Shown: positions 54,373 to 64,000 of the stretch, piece by piece
Numbering within the stretch: the stretch's first letter is position 1
How the letters are laid out: each line of letters starts with the position of its first letter
Origin: Heterobilharzia americana
Lineage: Eukaryota > Platyhelminthes > Trematoda > Strigeidida > Schistosomatidae
DNA: 64,000 nucleotides
Assembly (NCBI GenBank): GCA_944470555.2
Contig: OX104127.1
Location: 55,088,140 to 55,152,139 of the forward strand
Reading direction: 5' to 3'
Notes under the pieces: model-generated
What the model was told of the DNA's origin: nothing
The model's database searches: none
What the model saw: the letters and a program-made list of their open reading frames with translations, nothing else
Translations under genes and position numbers: made by a program

Positions 54373-54656
54373 TAATTATCTTTTTATCAGACTAACCTAC
54401 ACCTTTTCACAAAACATCTTTGTGTTTTAATATGGGGTTAATTATCTTTACAGTATAGAATTTCACTGAGAAACGTTAGTAGTATGAAAACACATACGAA
54501 GCCGAATAGCTCAAAGAATGCAACATAACCAAAATCATCCACTTCAGATGAAAATATTTTTTATCATACAATAATTTTTCTCAAGTTGTCACTACTAGAC
54601 ATTCAAATGTCTCAGTAGTTGACTTCTACCTCTTTATTTACTATTAATATCCTCTA

Positions 54657-54855
54657 AAGGTAGTATTTATCATGGATTGATATCATTTAGAGAACCTAGA
54701 AGAACTGGATATCTATTTTGTCCTTGTATGAAACTCCTCAGCAGTGTACATCCATGACCCTGGTGAGGATAAAATAGCTATCTACAGCTCCCAGGTTGTC
54801 TATGGCTTCTCCAACTAATGTCAGTCTATGGTGAACATCACCATGAAATTGATAA
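54657..54855. repeat. SINE-B foldback copy, tail variant
   Basis: Positions 54657-54768 are reversed (GTAGTATTTATCATGG tail, ribozyme with CTGAGGA). From 54769 forward: AAAATAGCTATCTACAGC, then tail ACTAATGTCAGTCTATGG. The join lies inside the ribozyme. GAAA in the reversed half reads AAAA, so it is inactive. Confidence 0.7.
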
Positions 54856-55435
54856 GTCCACAAAAGTCCTCCATGATTCAGAATACTTTCCAAATGAAAT
54901 TGGAGAATATTACCCTATTCTGCTTGCTTCCTCTATGAATACAAAAAGTTTTATATTCTAAACCTAGATTAGAAAGTCAGGTTGGAAGGAAGGAGATAGT
55001 GTAAGTCAATCGTATGATTTTTTATTTAAGAACATCTGTATGTTTAAGGATTTTAAAAGGATACAGGTTGTGAATCATCTTACTACAACCATAAACCTCT
55101 GACTATATTATTTTAAACCATTAAATAAAGTTAAAACTCCAAGGATGAATGATTAGAAAAGTTGTACAACTTCAGTAGACCGAATTTTAAATTAAAATAT
55201 TAGCAAAGGAACTGTACACCTTTTCACTGATAATCAGAACGACTACTAATTATAAAAGGTTGATAGAATCTAATGGAATAGTACATAATACTCCATCGAT
55301 CATTTAATAACGATACATTTCTATCTTCTCTATTTCAAATGGTCAAACGACTAACCAATCCCTTTTTCAAACACTAATTCTATAACTTAAAAGACATTGA
55401 AGTGAACAAAAAATACCCTTCGTCTTATTGTTTGT
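54856..55435. other. unassigned AT-rich DNA
   Basis: No recognised feature. Confidence 0.35.
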
Positions 55436-55678
55436 AGAACACCGTCGTTGATTTGACCGAATTGATCAGTCTCTATTGGCATATAGACTATGTGCGGATG
55501 CCTCGATATTACCTGTGTTTTAATTATGTATAGTAGTGATGGGTAGTGGCTAGCAGTAGGATACAGGATGCATACTTCGTCTTATTTGGGACTCGTCAGC
55601 TGGATGTACCTGCTTCCCAGTGAGTGATGTTGTTCCCACTGGGATTCGGACTTGGGAGTGATCGCTTCAAACGCTCGG

Positions 55679-55734
55679 TGGTGTAGTGGATAACGCTCTT
55701 GCGTTTGAAACGATCGCTCTCGAGTCCGAATTCC
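55679..55734 (+). promoter_or_regulatory. Pol III-type boxes of SINE-A
   Basis: Box A TGGTGTAGTGG (55679-55689) and box B GAGTCCGAATTCC (55722-55734), spaced as in tRNA genes. They precede the best family-A ribozyme in the window. Confidence 0.65.
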
Positions 55735-55768
55735 CGGGGGGAACAATATCATTCACTAGTAGGCAGGT

Positions 55769-55815
55769 ATATCCAGCTGACGAGTCCAAAATTGGACGAA
55801 ACGCGCATCCTGGAT
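55769..55815 (+). ncRNA. intact type I hammerhead ribozyme, Sm-alpha type
   Basis: Stem I ATCCAG (55771-55776) pairs with CTGGAT (55810-55815). Core CTGACGA is 55777-55783. Stem II GTCCAA-AA-TTGGAC extends to six pairs (55784-55797). GAAA is 55798-55801. CGCGCATC ends at the predicted cleavage site 55809/55810. Sm-alpha repeats are known to encode active hammerheads. It is the only family-A copy in this window that keeps every core base and both stems. Confidence 0.85.
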
Positions 55816-55818
55816 ATG

Positions 55819-56265
55819 AAAACATTTGTGCATCTGGATTTTGGGCCATGGTATCTGTTATGATATTATCTGATATTTCTGAATTTACAATTCCGGTTAT
55901 TTGATTCTGATTGCTACTGCTTCCGTAGTCTGAAGAATTTTGAGCAGGGTATCTTTTTATAAGTTTATGGGAACCAAGGAAATAATGGGAAACCACTTAT
56001 TCATACGCATTTTATAATTCATTTCAACCAAGTGTGCTAATATGAAGCTGGTAACGGAGTTTACCGCGCTTTTACAGAACCATACCGGTAGGTGTTTACA
56101 AACACAGAAAATAAAATTCTTAGAGCAGTGACGAAGGAGCAGTCAAACTAAGTACACAGCAGGAAGTGATCAGTCCAGACAGCTCATCTTTCGATCTCAG
56201 TATCACCACTGGACGTGTGGGAAACTAAATTTGTAATTCACCAGCACTAATTATTATATTTATTT
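55819..56265. other. unassigned DNA
   Basis: A short frame continues rightward from the SINE-A, with no recognised domain. Confidence 0.35.
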
Positions 56266-56269
56266 TATA

Positions 56270-56892
56270 CTTATTTGTCCCTTGGGTTCCTAGTGGAACA
56301 TAGGGCTTCAGTAGTACGTCTCCAATGCACTCTCTTTTCTGAAATCTTTTGAACCTCACTCCACAACTGACCACAACCTTTCTTTTCTTCCTCACACCAT
56401 CTCCTCCATGTCATCCTCGCTTCGGACGACCAACTCGTCGCTTCCCATCGGGTTCCACTCGAGGGCTTAACCTGGTGCGTGATGTCCCCAGTCTGCCTTT
56501 TCAGTGTATGTCCAATCCAATCCATCTCCACATCCTTCTGCATATTTGTTGAGCGACAAGTTCTTGGTTGGTTCGTTGCCAGCCAGAGTTCCTCGTTGCT
56601 TATTCTTTCTGGTCATCTGATCTTCAGTGACGAGCCAACATAGACAGCTGTTGATGAATGTCTGTAATTTGTTGGAAATGCTTTTCGTAACGCGCCAAGT
56701 CTCTGAACCATACAGGAGCACTGACTTGACGTTGGTGTTGAAAATCGGGATCTTGTTCTTTACGCTGAGTGTAGATCTCCACACTGGTTTCAGGCTAATG
56801 AACGCCTGTCTTGCTTTTCCGATCCTGGCTTTGACGTCCTCGTCCGTACCGCCTGTAGTTGAAACGATGCTGCCTAGATAGGTGAAGGAGAT
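56270..56892 (-). mobile_element. RTE 3' fragment, left arm of an inverted pair
   Basis: The minus strand has YLGSIVSTTGGTDEDVKARI, GKARQAFISLKPVWRST, VLLYGSETWRVTKSISNKL, then in another frame [14 protein letters not shown] and the 3' end GGAACCCAAGGGAC. The 147-codon frame 56467-56910 is intact across most of it. It is almost identical to 58510-59130 in opposite orientation. Confidence 0.9.
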
Positions 56893-57540
56893 GAGTAGGT
56901 ATATTCTCATATAATTATTACTTAGACTTTAGATTTCATACTAGGATATGAAAATTTTTATCAAAAATTTTTGATTGAAGTAAACGGAAAAAAAGGTATG
57001 AATTTCTATCTTCAGAATAATTTATTCACTACCGGATTAGTTTGTAAATGAAATTTAACTGTCTGTAAAGATATGAAGACAGTGATTTCACACTGAAGTG
57101 AAACTGAAAAGTATCAACTAATGAATACCATCCCAGTTACGTAACATGTAATGTTTTGTAATCACCTAACATTATGTCATAAGTAAGCGAACAATGAGTT
57201 CAGGATGGGAAGTAATAGTTATTGTAAGTATCTAAGTGCGTATACATTACTGGTAATATGTCAAATGAGTGTGATTACCATGGAATATGTTGACATTGAG
57301 TTTATTGTAAGGTCTTCATTCTACTGCTTAGTTATTCTAAGATGAAAACACTAACCTTTTTAAAGGAATTAAAAAGCAAAACTGTGTTATTGGCACTTAT
57401 GTGACGTACTTTAAACAATCTTATGCCGAAACTGTAAGGAAAGCCCATTATACACGAGTCAGGAGCGTAAACTTTTTCTTACTATGCTTTGTCGAAGTAA
57501 CTCGCCAATATTCTTCAACCTTAACACAAACAGCTAGCAG
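56893..57540. other. unassigned AT-rich DNA in the inverted-pair spacer
   Basis: No recognised feature before the Penelope fragment. Confidence 0.35.
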
Positions 57541-57544
57541 AACA

Positions 57545-57960
57545 TTGTGTGGAAGACATGCTTGAATTCAAAGACAGAAGTAAAGATGTTAACAGCATGA
57601 TATCACTGGATGTAACATCTTTATTCCTTAATGTTCTCTTGGTGAGATAGTGAACTATGTGGGTGAACAGTTGAAAGTCCTCAGAGAATTATTGCCCAAA
57701 TGTACGATGAATTTTAACTTAATTATACAGACAATTGGATGGAGTTGCTAAGTACTCACCACTGGGTGATTGGCTTGAACGATCCATCAAAGGATTTTCA
57801 TTTTATTCTCTATATATGCATGGTAAATTCATCCTATGCGAAAATAACAAGAACAGATCAAAGATATTCAGCAAATTCAGTACAGTTCTGCACCCAGCTG
57901 TGAAGTTTACACGTGAGAAATTGTCACAAAGCAAAATACCCTTTGTTGATACATGATGGG
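57545..57960 (+). pseudogene. Penelope RT fragment (motifs A and B)
   Basis: KDRSKDVNSMISLDVTSLFL with NVLL (motif A), LRELLPKC, DGVAKYSPLGDWL (motif B; normally DGVAMGSPLGPLL) and LSQSKIPFVDT (the FLD region). YVDD is missing because the palm is mutated between 57770 and 57850. It sits inside the RTE inverted pair. Confidence 0.75.
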
Positions 57961-58089
57961 GAAATACATATATTTTCTCAACTTCGCCCTTCTTCAGTAC
58001 AAACGGAATATAATAAGAACCAGTATATTTCCGAGTACAATTTGACGGTTACATGCTGACCGAGATACTAATTGAAAAAATACTTAGAT

Positions 58090-59145
58090 CGATTCAGAGA
58101 GGTTTCAGTGCTGGTGAAGACTCCACATGCCAAGTAATTCACAGTGGGAAGCTCAATGATGCATTTGAAGTGAAGACAGGAGTTAAACAAGCCTGCCGTT
58201 TACTATCACCCATGATATTCCTGATTGTAGTCGACTAGATCATGCAACAAACAGTGAGGAGCGAGAAGAGGGAGATACGCTGGACCGGGTAAAGAACCTA
58301 GAAGATTTGGATTTCGCCGATGACTTGTGTCTAATGCCACAAAAACTTGAAGATCTACAGGCGAAAACTAACACGTTGACAGAAGAGGCATAGCAGGGCA
58401 GCGAAGACAAGACTTCAAGTGAATGTAGAGAAGATGGAGGTAATGAAGATACCCAACCAACAACAGTAATCACAATCAACGGGAGAAACTTAAAGGAAGT
58501 GGCCTCATTCACCGACACCTATCTAGGCAGCATCGTTTCAACTACAGGCGGTACGGACGAGGACGTCAAAGCCAGGATCGGAAAAGCAAGACAGGCGTTC
58601 ATTAGCCTGAAACCAGTGTGGAGATCTACACTCAGCGTAAAGAACAAGATCCCGATTTTCAACACCAACGTCAAGTCAGTGCTCCTGTATGGTTCAGAGA
58701 CTTGGCGCGTTACGAAAAGCATTTCCAACAAATTACAGACATTCATCAACAGCTGTCTATGTTGGCTCGTCACTGAAGATCAGATGACCAGAAAGAATAA
58801 GCAACGAGGAACTCTGGCTGGCAACGAACCAACCAAGAACTTGTCGCTCAACAAATATGCAGAAGGATGTGGAGATGGATTGGATTGGACATACACTGAA
58901 AAGGCAGACTGGGGACATCACGCACCAGGTTAAGCCCTCGAGTGGAACCCGATGGGAAGCGACGAGTTGGTCGTCCGAAGCGAGGATGACATGGAGGAGA
59001 TGGTGTGAGGAAGAAAAGAAAGGTTGTGGTCAGTTGTGGAGTGAGGTTCAAAAGATTTCAGAAAAGAGAGTGCATTGGAGACGTACTACTGAAGCCCTAT
59101 GTTCCACTAGGAACCCAAGGGGCAAATAATAATAATAATAATATC
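58090..59145 (+). mobile_element. RTE fragment, right arm of an inverted pair
   Basis: It begins in the RT (CQVIHSGKLNDAFEVKTGVK near 58128-58190, LLSPMIFLIVVD), then DLDFADDLCLM (motif C, about 58305-58340). From about 58510 it is nearly identical to the reverse of 56270-56892. The 3' end is GGAACCCAAGGGGC plus AATAATAATAATAAT. The upstream 400 bp have no partner in the left arm. Confidence 0.9.
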
Positions 59146-59440
59146 TACTCACAACAATAGTATTAATTAAATAAGCAACAAACGGAGCTGTAAGATCCTA
59201 CAATCGACTACTAATAATATCTACATCAAGTAGAGCTTAAGAAAGAGATGAATATGGTTAACAGAAACTAGAAGTTCTAAAACACTTAGAAGTGTATTCA
59301 AAGTGCAAAATAAACAGTTGGTTTTCATTCTGTTGTCAACATATAATTAACTGAATTTTGAGGGAGTTGTGGGGATTTGAAAATATTTCAAGTTTTTATT
59401 CATCGTAGATTGATATCAGTTGGAGGAACAAATGAAACCT

Positions 59441-59495
59441 GGGAGCAATGGACTGCTGTTTCGTCCGACTAGTATGGGACTCCTCAGCAGTGCAC
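59441..59495 (-). ncRNA. candidate hammerhead ribozyme, family B
   Basis: The minus strand has GCACTG, CTGAGGA, GTCC..GTCGGAC, GAAA, CAGCAGTC and CATTGC. The core is complete, with one mismatch in stem I. Confidence 0.65.
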
Positions 59496-59980
59496 ATCCA
59501 CGACCCCGCACCACCACGGATCAAACTCGCCACCTTCAGGTCCCGTGGCCAGCATGTTAGCATTGAGCTAGCCACTGGGTCAGAATCCAATGCTCCATAT
59601 TTCCAACTTCTCTTAGCTCACGACATAGCGCAACCGCCACCCAGTGTCATCGTTGAGTAACTGTCCCCACGACCATCAGGCTTTGCCCCCACCGGCCACG
59701 ACAAGACTTCTCATTGGAATTTCGGGAATACCTTTCGAAGCTAATCACTAATGAGCACTAGTTCACTTGAATCTTCAGGGAGTTGTGGGGATTTAGAAAT
59801 ATTTCAAGTTGTTATTCATTGTAAACTGACATCATTTGGGGAATAAAGGAAACCTGAGTTAACAGAAGTTGGAAATATGGACAATCGGATTCTGACCTAG
59901 TGGCTAGATCAATGGCAAGGTGCTGGCCATGGAACCTGAAGGTGGCGGGTTCGATCCGTGGTGGTGCGGGGTCGTGGATG

Positions 59981-60032
59981 TGCACTGCTGAGGAGTCCCA
60001 TACTAGTCGGATGAAACAGGTGTCTAGTGCCC
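59981..60032 (+). ncRNA. candidate hammerhead ribozyme, family B
   Basis: GCACTG, CTGAGGA (59988-59994), GTCC..GTCGGAT, GAAA (60013-60016), CAGGTGTC with cleavage expected after 60024, TAGTGC. The core is complete. The pairs next to GAAA and at the cleavage site are G-U wobbles. Confidence 0.65.
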
Positions 60033-60099
60033 TCAGGTTTCGTTTGTTCCTTCAACTGATGTCAGTCTTCGATGAATAACAACTTGATTTAATTATCTG

Positions 60100-60484
60100 T
60101 TTGAAAATTAATTAAACAGTCTAGTAATATGGATACATATTTGCAGACATTCGTAAAAAATTCTGACTATATTTACCATTTGAATAAATCCTTATGAATT
60201 TCGTTTAGCATGAAAATTCCTTAACTCGGTACAGTTCATTTGTCTATTTCATTCCCCCATCTATTCTCTCTCTCTCTCCGTTTCTTTAGTCTTCACACTC
60301 TAGATAAGTAATCAGATATTCTTCTTTTTTCCGATGAAATTTTACATCATAAATTTTCTTTTAAAACTGTAGACAGTCAGTGAATTGTAGATGAATATAA
60401 GATTTTATTCTGGAAGAAATATAAACTGAGATAAATGAAATATTTAGTACAGTAGACCTATTAGATTGACTATCTGAGAAAGCC
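60100..60484. other. unassigned AT-rich DNA
   Basis: A (TC)n tract at about 60266-60279; nothing else. Confidence 0.4.
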
Positions 60485-60735
60485 ATGATTTGGCAGACTT
60501 GTATTATTGATACTGGGTGATGACTGAAGGTAGGATAAAACTTTACAGCGTACAGTAGGATTCAAACCAGCTACTAGAAGATTTCATTCCTGGTATTCTG
60601 TTGACTGAGGTACAAGACCTGACTGGTGAGTAGATTTTTATTTCACTTCAATCACCAAGGTTTTTCCTCGACTGATATGTGAATTTATGATGTTCTACTG
60701 TCGCTTGACTGCTAGAACTCTTGACTAGGTAGGCA
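60485..60735 (-). repeat. SINE-C copy, about 250 bp, most complete
   Basis: The minus strand reads GCGACAGTAGAACATC, CTTGGTGATTGAAGTG, CAGGTCTTGTACCTCAGTC (box A region), box B GGTTTGAATCC, CTACCTTCAGTCATCACC, CAGTATCAATAATACAAG, TCTGCCAAATCATGG and TCTCAGATAGTC. This gives the full order of the family: 5' segment, tRNA-like part, 3' segment. Confidence 0.7.
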
Positions 60736-60754
60736 ACTAGTATACCAAGTTTTC

Positions 60755-61240
60755 AATAGTCCGACAAATGATGTCAGTTAGGGATGAATATCAACTTAAA
60801 TCAACAATTCTATCTGGAGGTTTGTGGAGGAACAATTGAAACGTGGAAGGACTGCAGAGCCAACTGGATGACCTAAACTCAATTAATAAATCTCTACAAA
60901 TCTCCAGATAGAATTAATCTAGCACTCATTGGTGATCAGCTTCGGGAAGTGATTCTCGAAGTTCGAATGAGAAATCGTGGGCCCAACCAAGTCGAACATG
61001 AGGACAGTTACTCAGCTGTGACATTGGATGTAGGTCACGGTATGTCGCCAACTGACAGAATTAGGAAATGTAGACGACTGGATTCCGACCCAGCGTGTCC
61101 TGGGTGAGCCTGCTGAGGAGTCCCATACTCGGACAAAACAGTCGTCCAGTGCTCTCACGTTTCCAATCTTGCTCAAATGATGTCAGTCCATGATAAATTC
61201 CGACCATAAAGTCAACAAATAAGTACTCGCAAATCTCCAA
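60755..61240 (+). repeat. SINE-B, tail then full unit
   Basis: Tail (ATGATGTCAGTTAGGGATG) at 60775, then leader (AGCACTCATTGGTGATC), head lacking box B by deletion, ribozyme CTGAGGA..GGACAAAACAGTCGTCC (GAAA lost) and a second tail near 61185. Confidence 0.7.
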
Positions 61241-62045
61241 AATAATAAAAAGAAGAGTCGAATTGTTAACCTCAGGAATCAGGGATTCGTAATTTATTCA
61301 CTCATCAGTACATAGATATGGTTATCTTCATTTTCTCACCTTATGGTTATTCGTCAACTCATAGTCATTTCAGTAGATGAAAACTCTTCATGTTTAACCT
61401 CATAAGTATTTTGTATACATCTCTTCCTGTCTCTATGTTTATTCTGATTACTTCACACGACTGTTTAGTGCTTCTCAATGACTGATTATGCAATCTCAGT
61501 TACTAAGCCTAGATGACTTATTTACTTAAGCAACTTCACCAACATGTGTAGATAAGGTGTAAATTTACACAGAATCATCTATTCTATTCACTTCACTGTT
61601 TTACAATAATAATAATAATATGAATAAACATTATGATTTGTAGTATTGTTTGGATTAGATAGGATAACAATTAAGGCTATCCCACACGAATGAATAGTTG
61701 GTTCACGTATAATCTGTAAATCTAGTAACTAACTATGTCCTCTGAAGACAAAAACAGGATAGCCAATGTGATTGCAAACGTCAATTCCAGAGTGAAAAAA
61801 CAAATACATTTAGGTGAAATCAATGAAATATTTCGAGTAAAACAAACATTTACTGATACTTCACACATTGAACAAGATCTTAACTTCCTGATAACCAGTT
61901 ACAAAATGACACTTCTCTCCAACAGTATCTTAAACAGAACAGTAGGATTATAAGCTCAAATGATACAATTTTTTTTGAATAGATTAAATGTTCCTCGTTT
62001 TCTTCAAATACATCGAAAGTGTTCACTGAAGAGGTTATAGAGATC
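61241..62045. other. unassigned AT-rich DNA
   Basis: An AAT microsatellite at about 61605-61620 and a 72-codon frame at 61735-61953 with no domain I recognise. Confidence 0.35.
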
Positions 62046-62049
62046 GATT

Positions 62050-62220
62050 GATTGGCTGATTGCAAGTTGATGTTTAACACTTCCGTGACAGAATCGTGAA
62101 GTGTTCACCATGAGACCTAATGGTCCTAGACTCCATCATTGATGGTGTTGTGGATGCACACTGTTGAACAGTCTCAATATGAGACGGAACAACTGTCCAA
62201 TACTTTCAGGTTTCCACCAA
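62050..62220 (+). repeat. SINE-B, very degraded
   Basis: GACCTAATGGTCCTAGAC, GTGTTGTGGATGCACAC, ACAGTCTCAATATGAGACG, GAACAACTGTCC retain family order. The core is lost (TTGAACA). Confidence 0.55.
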
Positions 62221-62227
62221 TTCTCAC

Positions 62228-62370
62228 ACTAACCTGGTTAATTAATTCACTAGTTGCTGGTCAGTCCTAAGCCCGGATAAAGAGGGAAGGTTGGGCATAG
62301 GGTTAGCAACCCCACCTCGTAAAACCAATCGAATCTCTAAAGAAACTTCGAAGCACAGAGAAAATATAAA
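62228..62370 (+). mobile_element. RTE 5' UTR fragment
   Basis: AACCTGGTTAATTAATTCAC, CTAAGCCCGGATAAAGAGGG, AAGGTTGGGCATAGGG and AGCAACCCCACCTCG match the first 150 bp of the copy at 4936. No ORF follows. Confidence 0.8.
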
Positions 62371-62579
62371 ACATGTAAGATATGTATGTCTAGATTATTC
62401 TTCATTGGTCAACTTAGGTGTGACATGGAAAGTTTACTAGACTATTTCCTTCACAAATCGTATTGAATTCATTAGAGTGGATAATTTGAGGGATGGGAAG
62501 GAAGCTCATATACCTACTCCATTTATCTGTGAACAAACAATATGTTGAAACAACGACAACCACATGTATAGATATCCTG

Positions 62580-62895
62580 TTCATTAGTGACATGCTTCGA
62601 GATGGATGATAATGAGATGTGATTAGTGGAGTCAACCAGTTGAAAGTGATAGTCGAGGTATATCGGTAAGTGAAAGGAGTAGTAAATTGTGTAGTATTGA
62701 AATCAGACTCACTGGCTGAATGTTTAACGTGGTTGTGAATTCTATCACTGGTGGGTAGGGAATTGGATGGCTATCCATGAGGAGTCCAATACTGTGAAGA
62801 AACAGCTGTCCACTACTGTGACGTCGCCAATGGCTCTCAAAACTGATGACAGACTGTGATGGATGCTACCTTAAATATCTCTATGGATCTCCAAG
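62580..62895 (+). repeat. SINE-B copy, degraded
   Basis: Leader (GTTCATTAGTGACATGC), head (TCACTGGCTGAATG), ribozyme (CCATGAGGAGTCC and GAAGAAACAGCTGTCC) and tail (ACTGATGACAGACTGTG). The stem III palindrome ACAGCTGT is intact, but CTGAGGA is ATGAGGA. Confidence 0.65.
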
Positions 62896-63078
62896 CTTAA
62901 CTGAATATTCTTGTTGAATAGATAGAGCACATGAACAACCTGTTCTAGGAAATAAGTAGTTATATTGGAGAAATAACGCATAGAACATTTGCTTTATAAT
63001 CGGTACTAATGTATTGTGTAAAGCCTACACAGATCACGCATGCACAGTGTCGTAAACTCAGTAGTAGCAGTAATCTAA

Positions 63079-63990
63079 TTCACTTACGAGGTAGAAAATG
63101 AACAAGGCGAGTTATCATGTCAGATTGCAGCACAAAACGAAGGACAAACTATGGTTTGGATACTATCGTCTACAGAAATCCGACACGTTCTAACTGGTAT
63201 CTAGACTTCAAGTCATCTCATCCAATGTAAGTCTAAGTCAGGTAAGGCAGGCTCAGTCAAATGTCTAAGTGATAGAGCTAGAAAACTAAATAGTCAGGGC
63301 AACCACCGAAACAAGGAATTGAAACACGTAAAACAAGCACTAATACTTACTAATTATCCTCCCTAGTTTATCAACAAATTCGTACGAACACACAAGAAAC
63401 AAAATAATAGCAGTAACACGAGTAGGAATAATAATGACAACACAAGCAGAAAGGAGTTCACATCCTCCTTTGTGTTACACTGTCATGAAGCTACATCAGG
63501 AATTTTACGCAGGATCCTCAACAAAGCTGAAATTAGGGTGGCATTTAAAACAACAAACTCACTCAGAGATAAACTTTGTTGGGTGGCTTAAGGATCCGAT
63601 AGATCCAATTGAGCAAAACAAGCTAATCTACCAAATTTCACGTAATCACTGAGAGATCAAATAATACATAGGTCACACTTGTCTGTCGGGGTCAGTTAGA
63701 ATAGCGGAACATAGGATTTCAGCTGAATACTGAATGACAGACCTGAACAAGATCAATAATCTAAACAAACACTCGATCGCTGCAATGCATGCATTAACAC
63801 ACAACCACACAATAGGGTGGATGCGATCAAGCCACTGTGCCTAATTAAGTTCAATATAACTAGGTGGAGAGACAGATTGACTACTGAATCTTCGTTTATC
63901 CAATCAACACCCAACCAACACATGTAACAGCAATGACGTAACACCTATATCACAGATATGTCTTACACTTGACCAAGTGAAGAATCACAA
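63079..63990 (+). pseudogene. Penelope, second family: palm end, thumb and GIY-YIG
   Basis: Across shifting frames: FTYEVENEQGEL, TIVYRNPTRSNWYLDFKSSH, KCLSDRARKL, KELKHVKQALILTNYPP, HEATSGILRRILNKAEIRVA, FKTTNSLRDKL, KYIGHTC-like (63665-63690), VRIAEHRISAEY and CNACINTQPHNRVDAIK-like sequence. It aligns with the relic at 30850-31260 (VENEQG, SVRITEHR, DLNKINNL), which lacks the thumb. At least four frameshifts or stops. The element may continue past the right edge. Confidence 0.8.
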
Positions 63991-64000
63991 CCAAGTACAA

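Larger units (their letters stand above)
55440..55818. repeat. SINE-A inverted pair with the tRNA-like head in the loop
   Basis: Positions 55440-55525 are a reversed tail. Positions 55540-55672 are a reversed ribozyme, spacer and box B, ending GATCGCTTCAAACG. Positions 55673-55818 run forward from the head through the ribozyme. The head (GGTGGTGTAGTGGATAAC) is present once, at the turning point, so the two halves form a long hairpin. The reversed ribozyme has GAAG for GAAA; the forward one is intact. Confidence 0.8.
59354..60090. mobile_element. SINE-B, reversed unit and a half plus forward unit
   Basis: Positions 59354-59856 are minus strand: a unit plus the following tail, with tails about 415 nt apart. 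From about 59857 forward: TTAACAGAAGTTGGAAATAT, head, box B (GGTTCGATCC), ribozyme, tail ending AACAACTTGATT. TAATTAACTG (59344-59353) and TAATTATCTG (60090-60099) may be a TSD with one mismatch. This is a third multimer-derived foldback. Confidence 0.75.

Noticed and set aside
58519..58773. 84-codon minus frame, identical to one at 56627-56881
   Set aside because: It is an antisense shadow of the RTE coding strand; its identity only shows how alike the two RTE arms are.
288..62895. tRNA genes at the many box A/box B hits
   Set aside because: No hit folds into a complete cloverleaf with an acceptor stem and anticodon, and each is followed by the same SINE body.
1..64000. CRISPR arrays, operons, Shine-Dalgarno sites or prophage
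   Set aside because: None found; repeats are dispersed retroelements and the composition and element types are those of a metazoan genome.

Overview
The window looks like repeat-rich, gene-poor intergenic or intronic DNA of a blood fluke (Schistosoma). The reasons are the AT-rich base composition, Sm-alpha-like short repeats that carry a hammerhead ribozyme, an RTE-clade (SR2/SjR2-like) retrotransposon, CR1-like (SR1-like) fragments, Penelope-like elements with a GIY-YIG domain, and a Ty3/gypsy integrase relic. The species is not decidable from the sequence. I found no convincing host protein exon, no true tRNA or rRNA gene and no bacterial feature. Every coding signal I recognise belongs to a retroelement, and nearly all are broken.

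Four element classes account for most of the recognisable sequence. (1) RTE: one almost complete copy at 4936-7940 with an open endonuclease domain and a decayed reverse transcriptase (RT), about a dozen 3' fragments ending in short TAA/AAT tracts, and some 5' UTR-only fragments. (2) Penelope-like elements of at least two families. The best copy lies on the minus strand at 27262-30330, has only two evident frameshifts in RT plus GIY-YIG, and is interrupted by an RTE fragment with a 15-bp target-site duplication (TSD). (3) CR1-like RT fragments at 21230-22440 and 24338-24765. (4) LTR-element relics: an integrase at 51524-51850 and a possible LTR/gag fragment at 46536-47205.

The most interesting content is the short tRNA-headed repeats. 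SINE-A matches the Sm-alpha pattern: Pol III boxes A and B, then a hammerhead core CTGACGA..GAAA. SINE-B is unrelated in sequence but has the same plan: boxes A and B, then a second hammerhead, CTGAGGA-GTCC-loop-GGAC-GAAA-CAGCTGTC. In both families stem III is an 8-nt palindrome, which suits a hammerhead acting as a dimer. SINE-C is tRNA-headed without a visible ribozyme. Several copies have clear TSDs of 12 to 16 bp, and many are foldbacks: a 5' part in reverse orientation joined to a forward 3' part. One TSD-flanked insertion, 40126-40898, contains a head-to-tail dimer plus an inverted third part. This implies that a multimeric RNA was the template.

Layout: 1-4.9 kb, SINEs and a Penelope scrap; 4.9-9.1 kb, the main RTE copy plus a 3' copy; 9.1-21 kb, SINEs and RTE fragments in both orientations; 21-25 kb, CR1-like relics and inverted SINE pairs; 25-27 kb, mostly unassigned; 27-32 kb, two Penelope elements; 32-43 kb, alternating SINEs, RTE fragments and a Penelope 3' part between two near-identical inverted SINE-B copies; 43-52 kb, old remnants; 52-60 kb, RTE fragments including a near-identical inverted pair; 60-64 kb, SINEs and a Penelope GIY-YIG region at the right edge. 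SINE boundaries were read by eye and may be off by 10 to 20 bases, except where a TSD fixes them.
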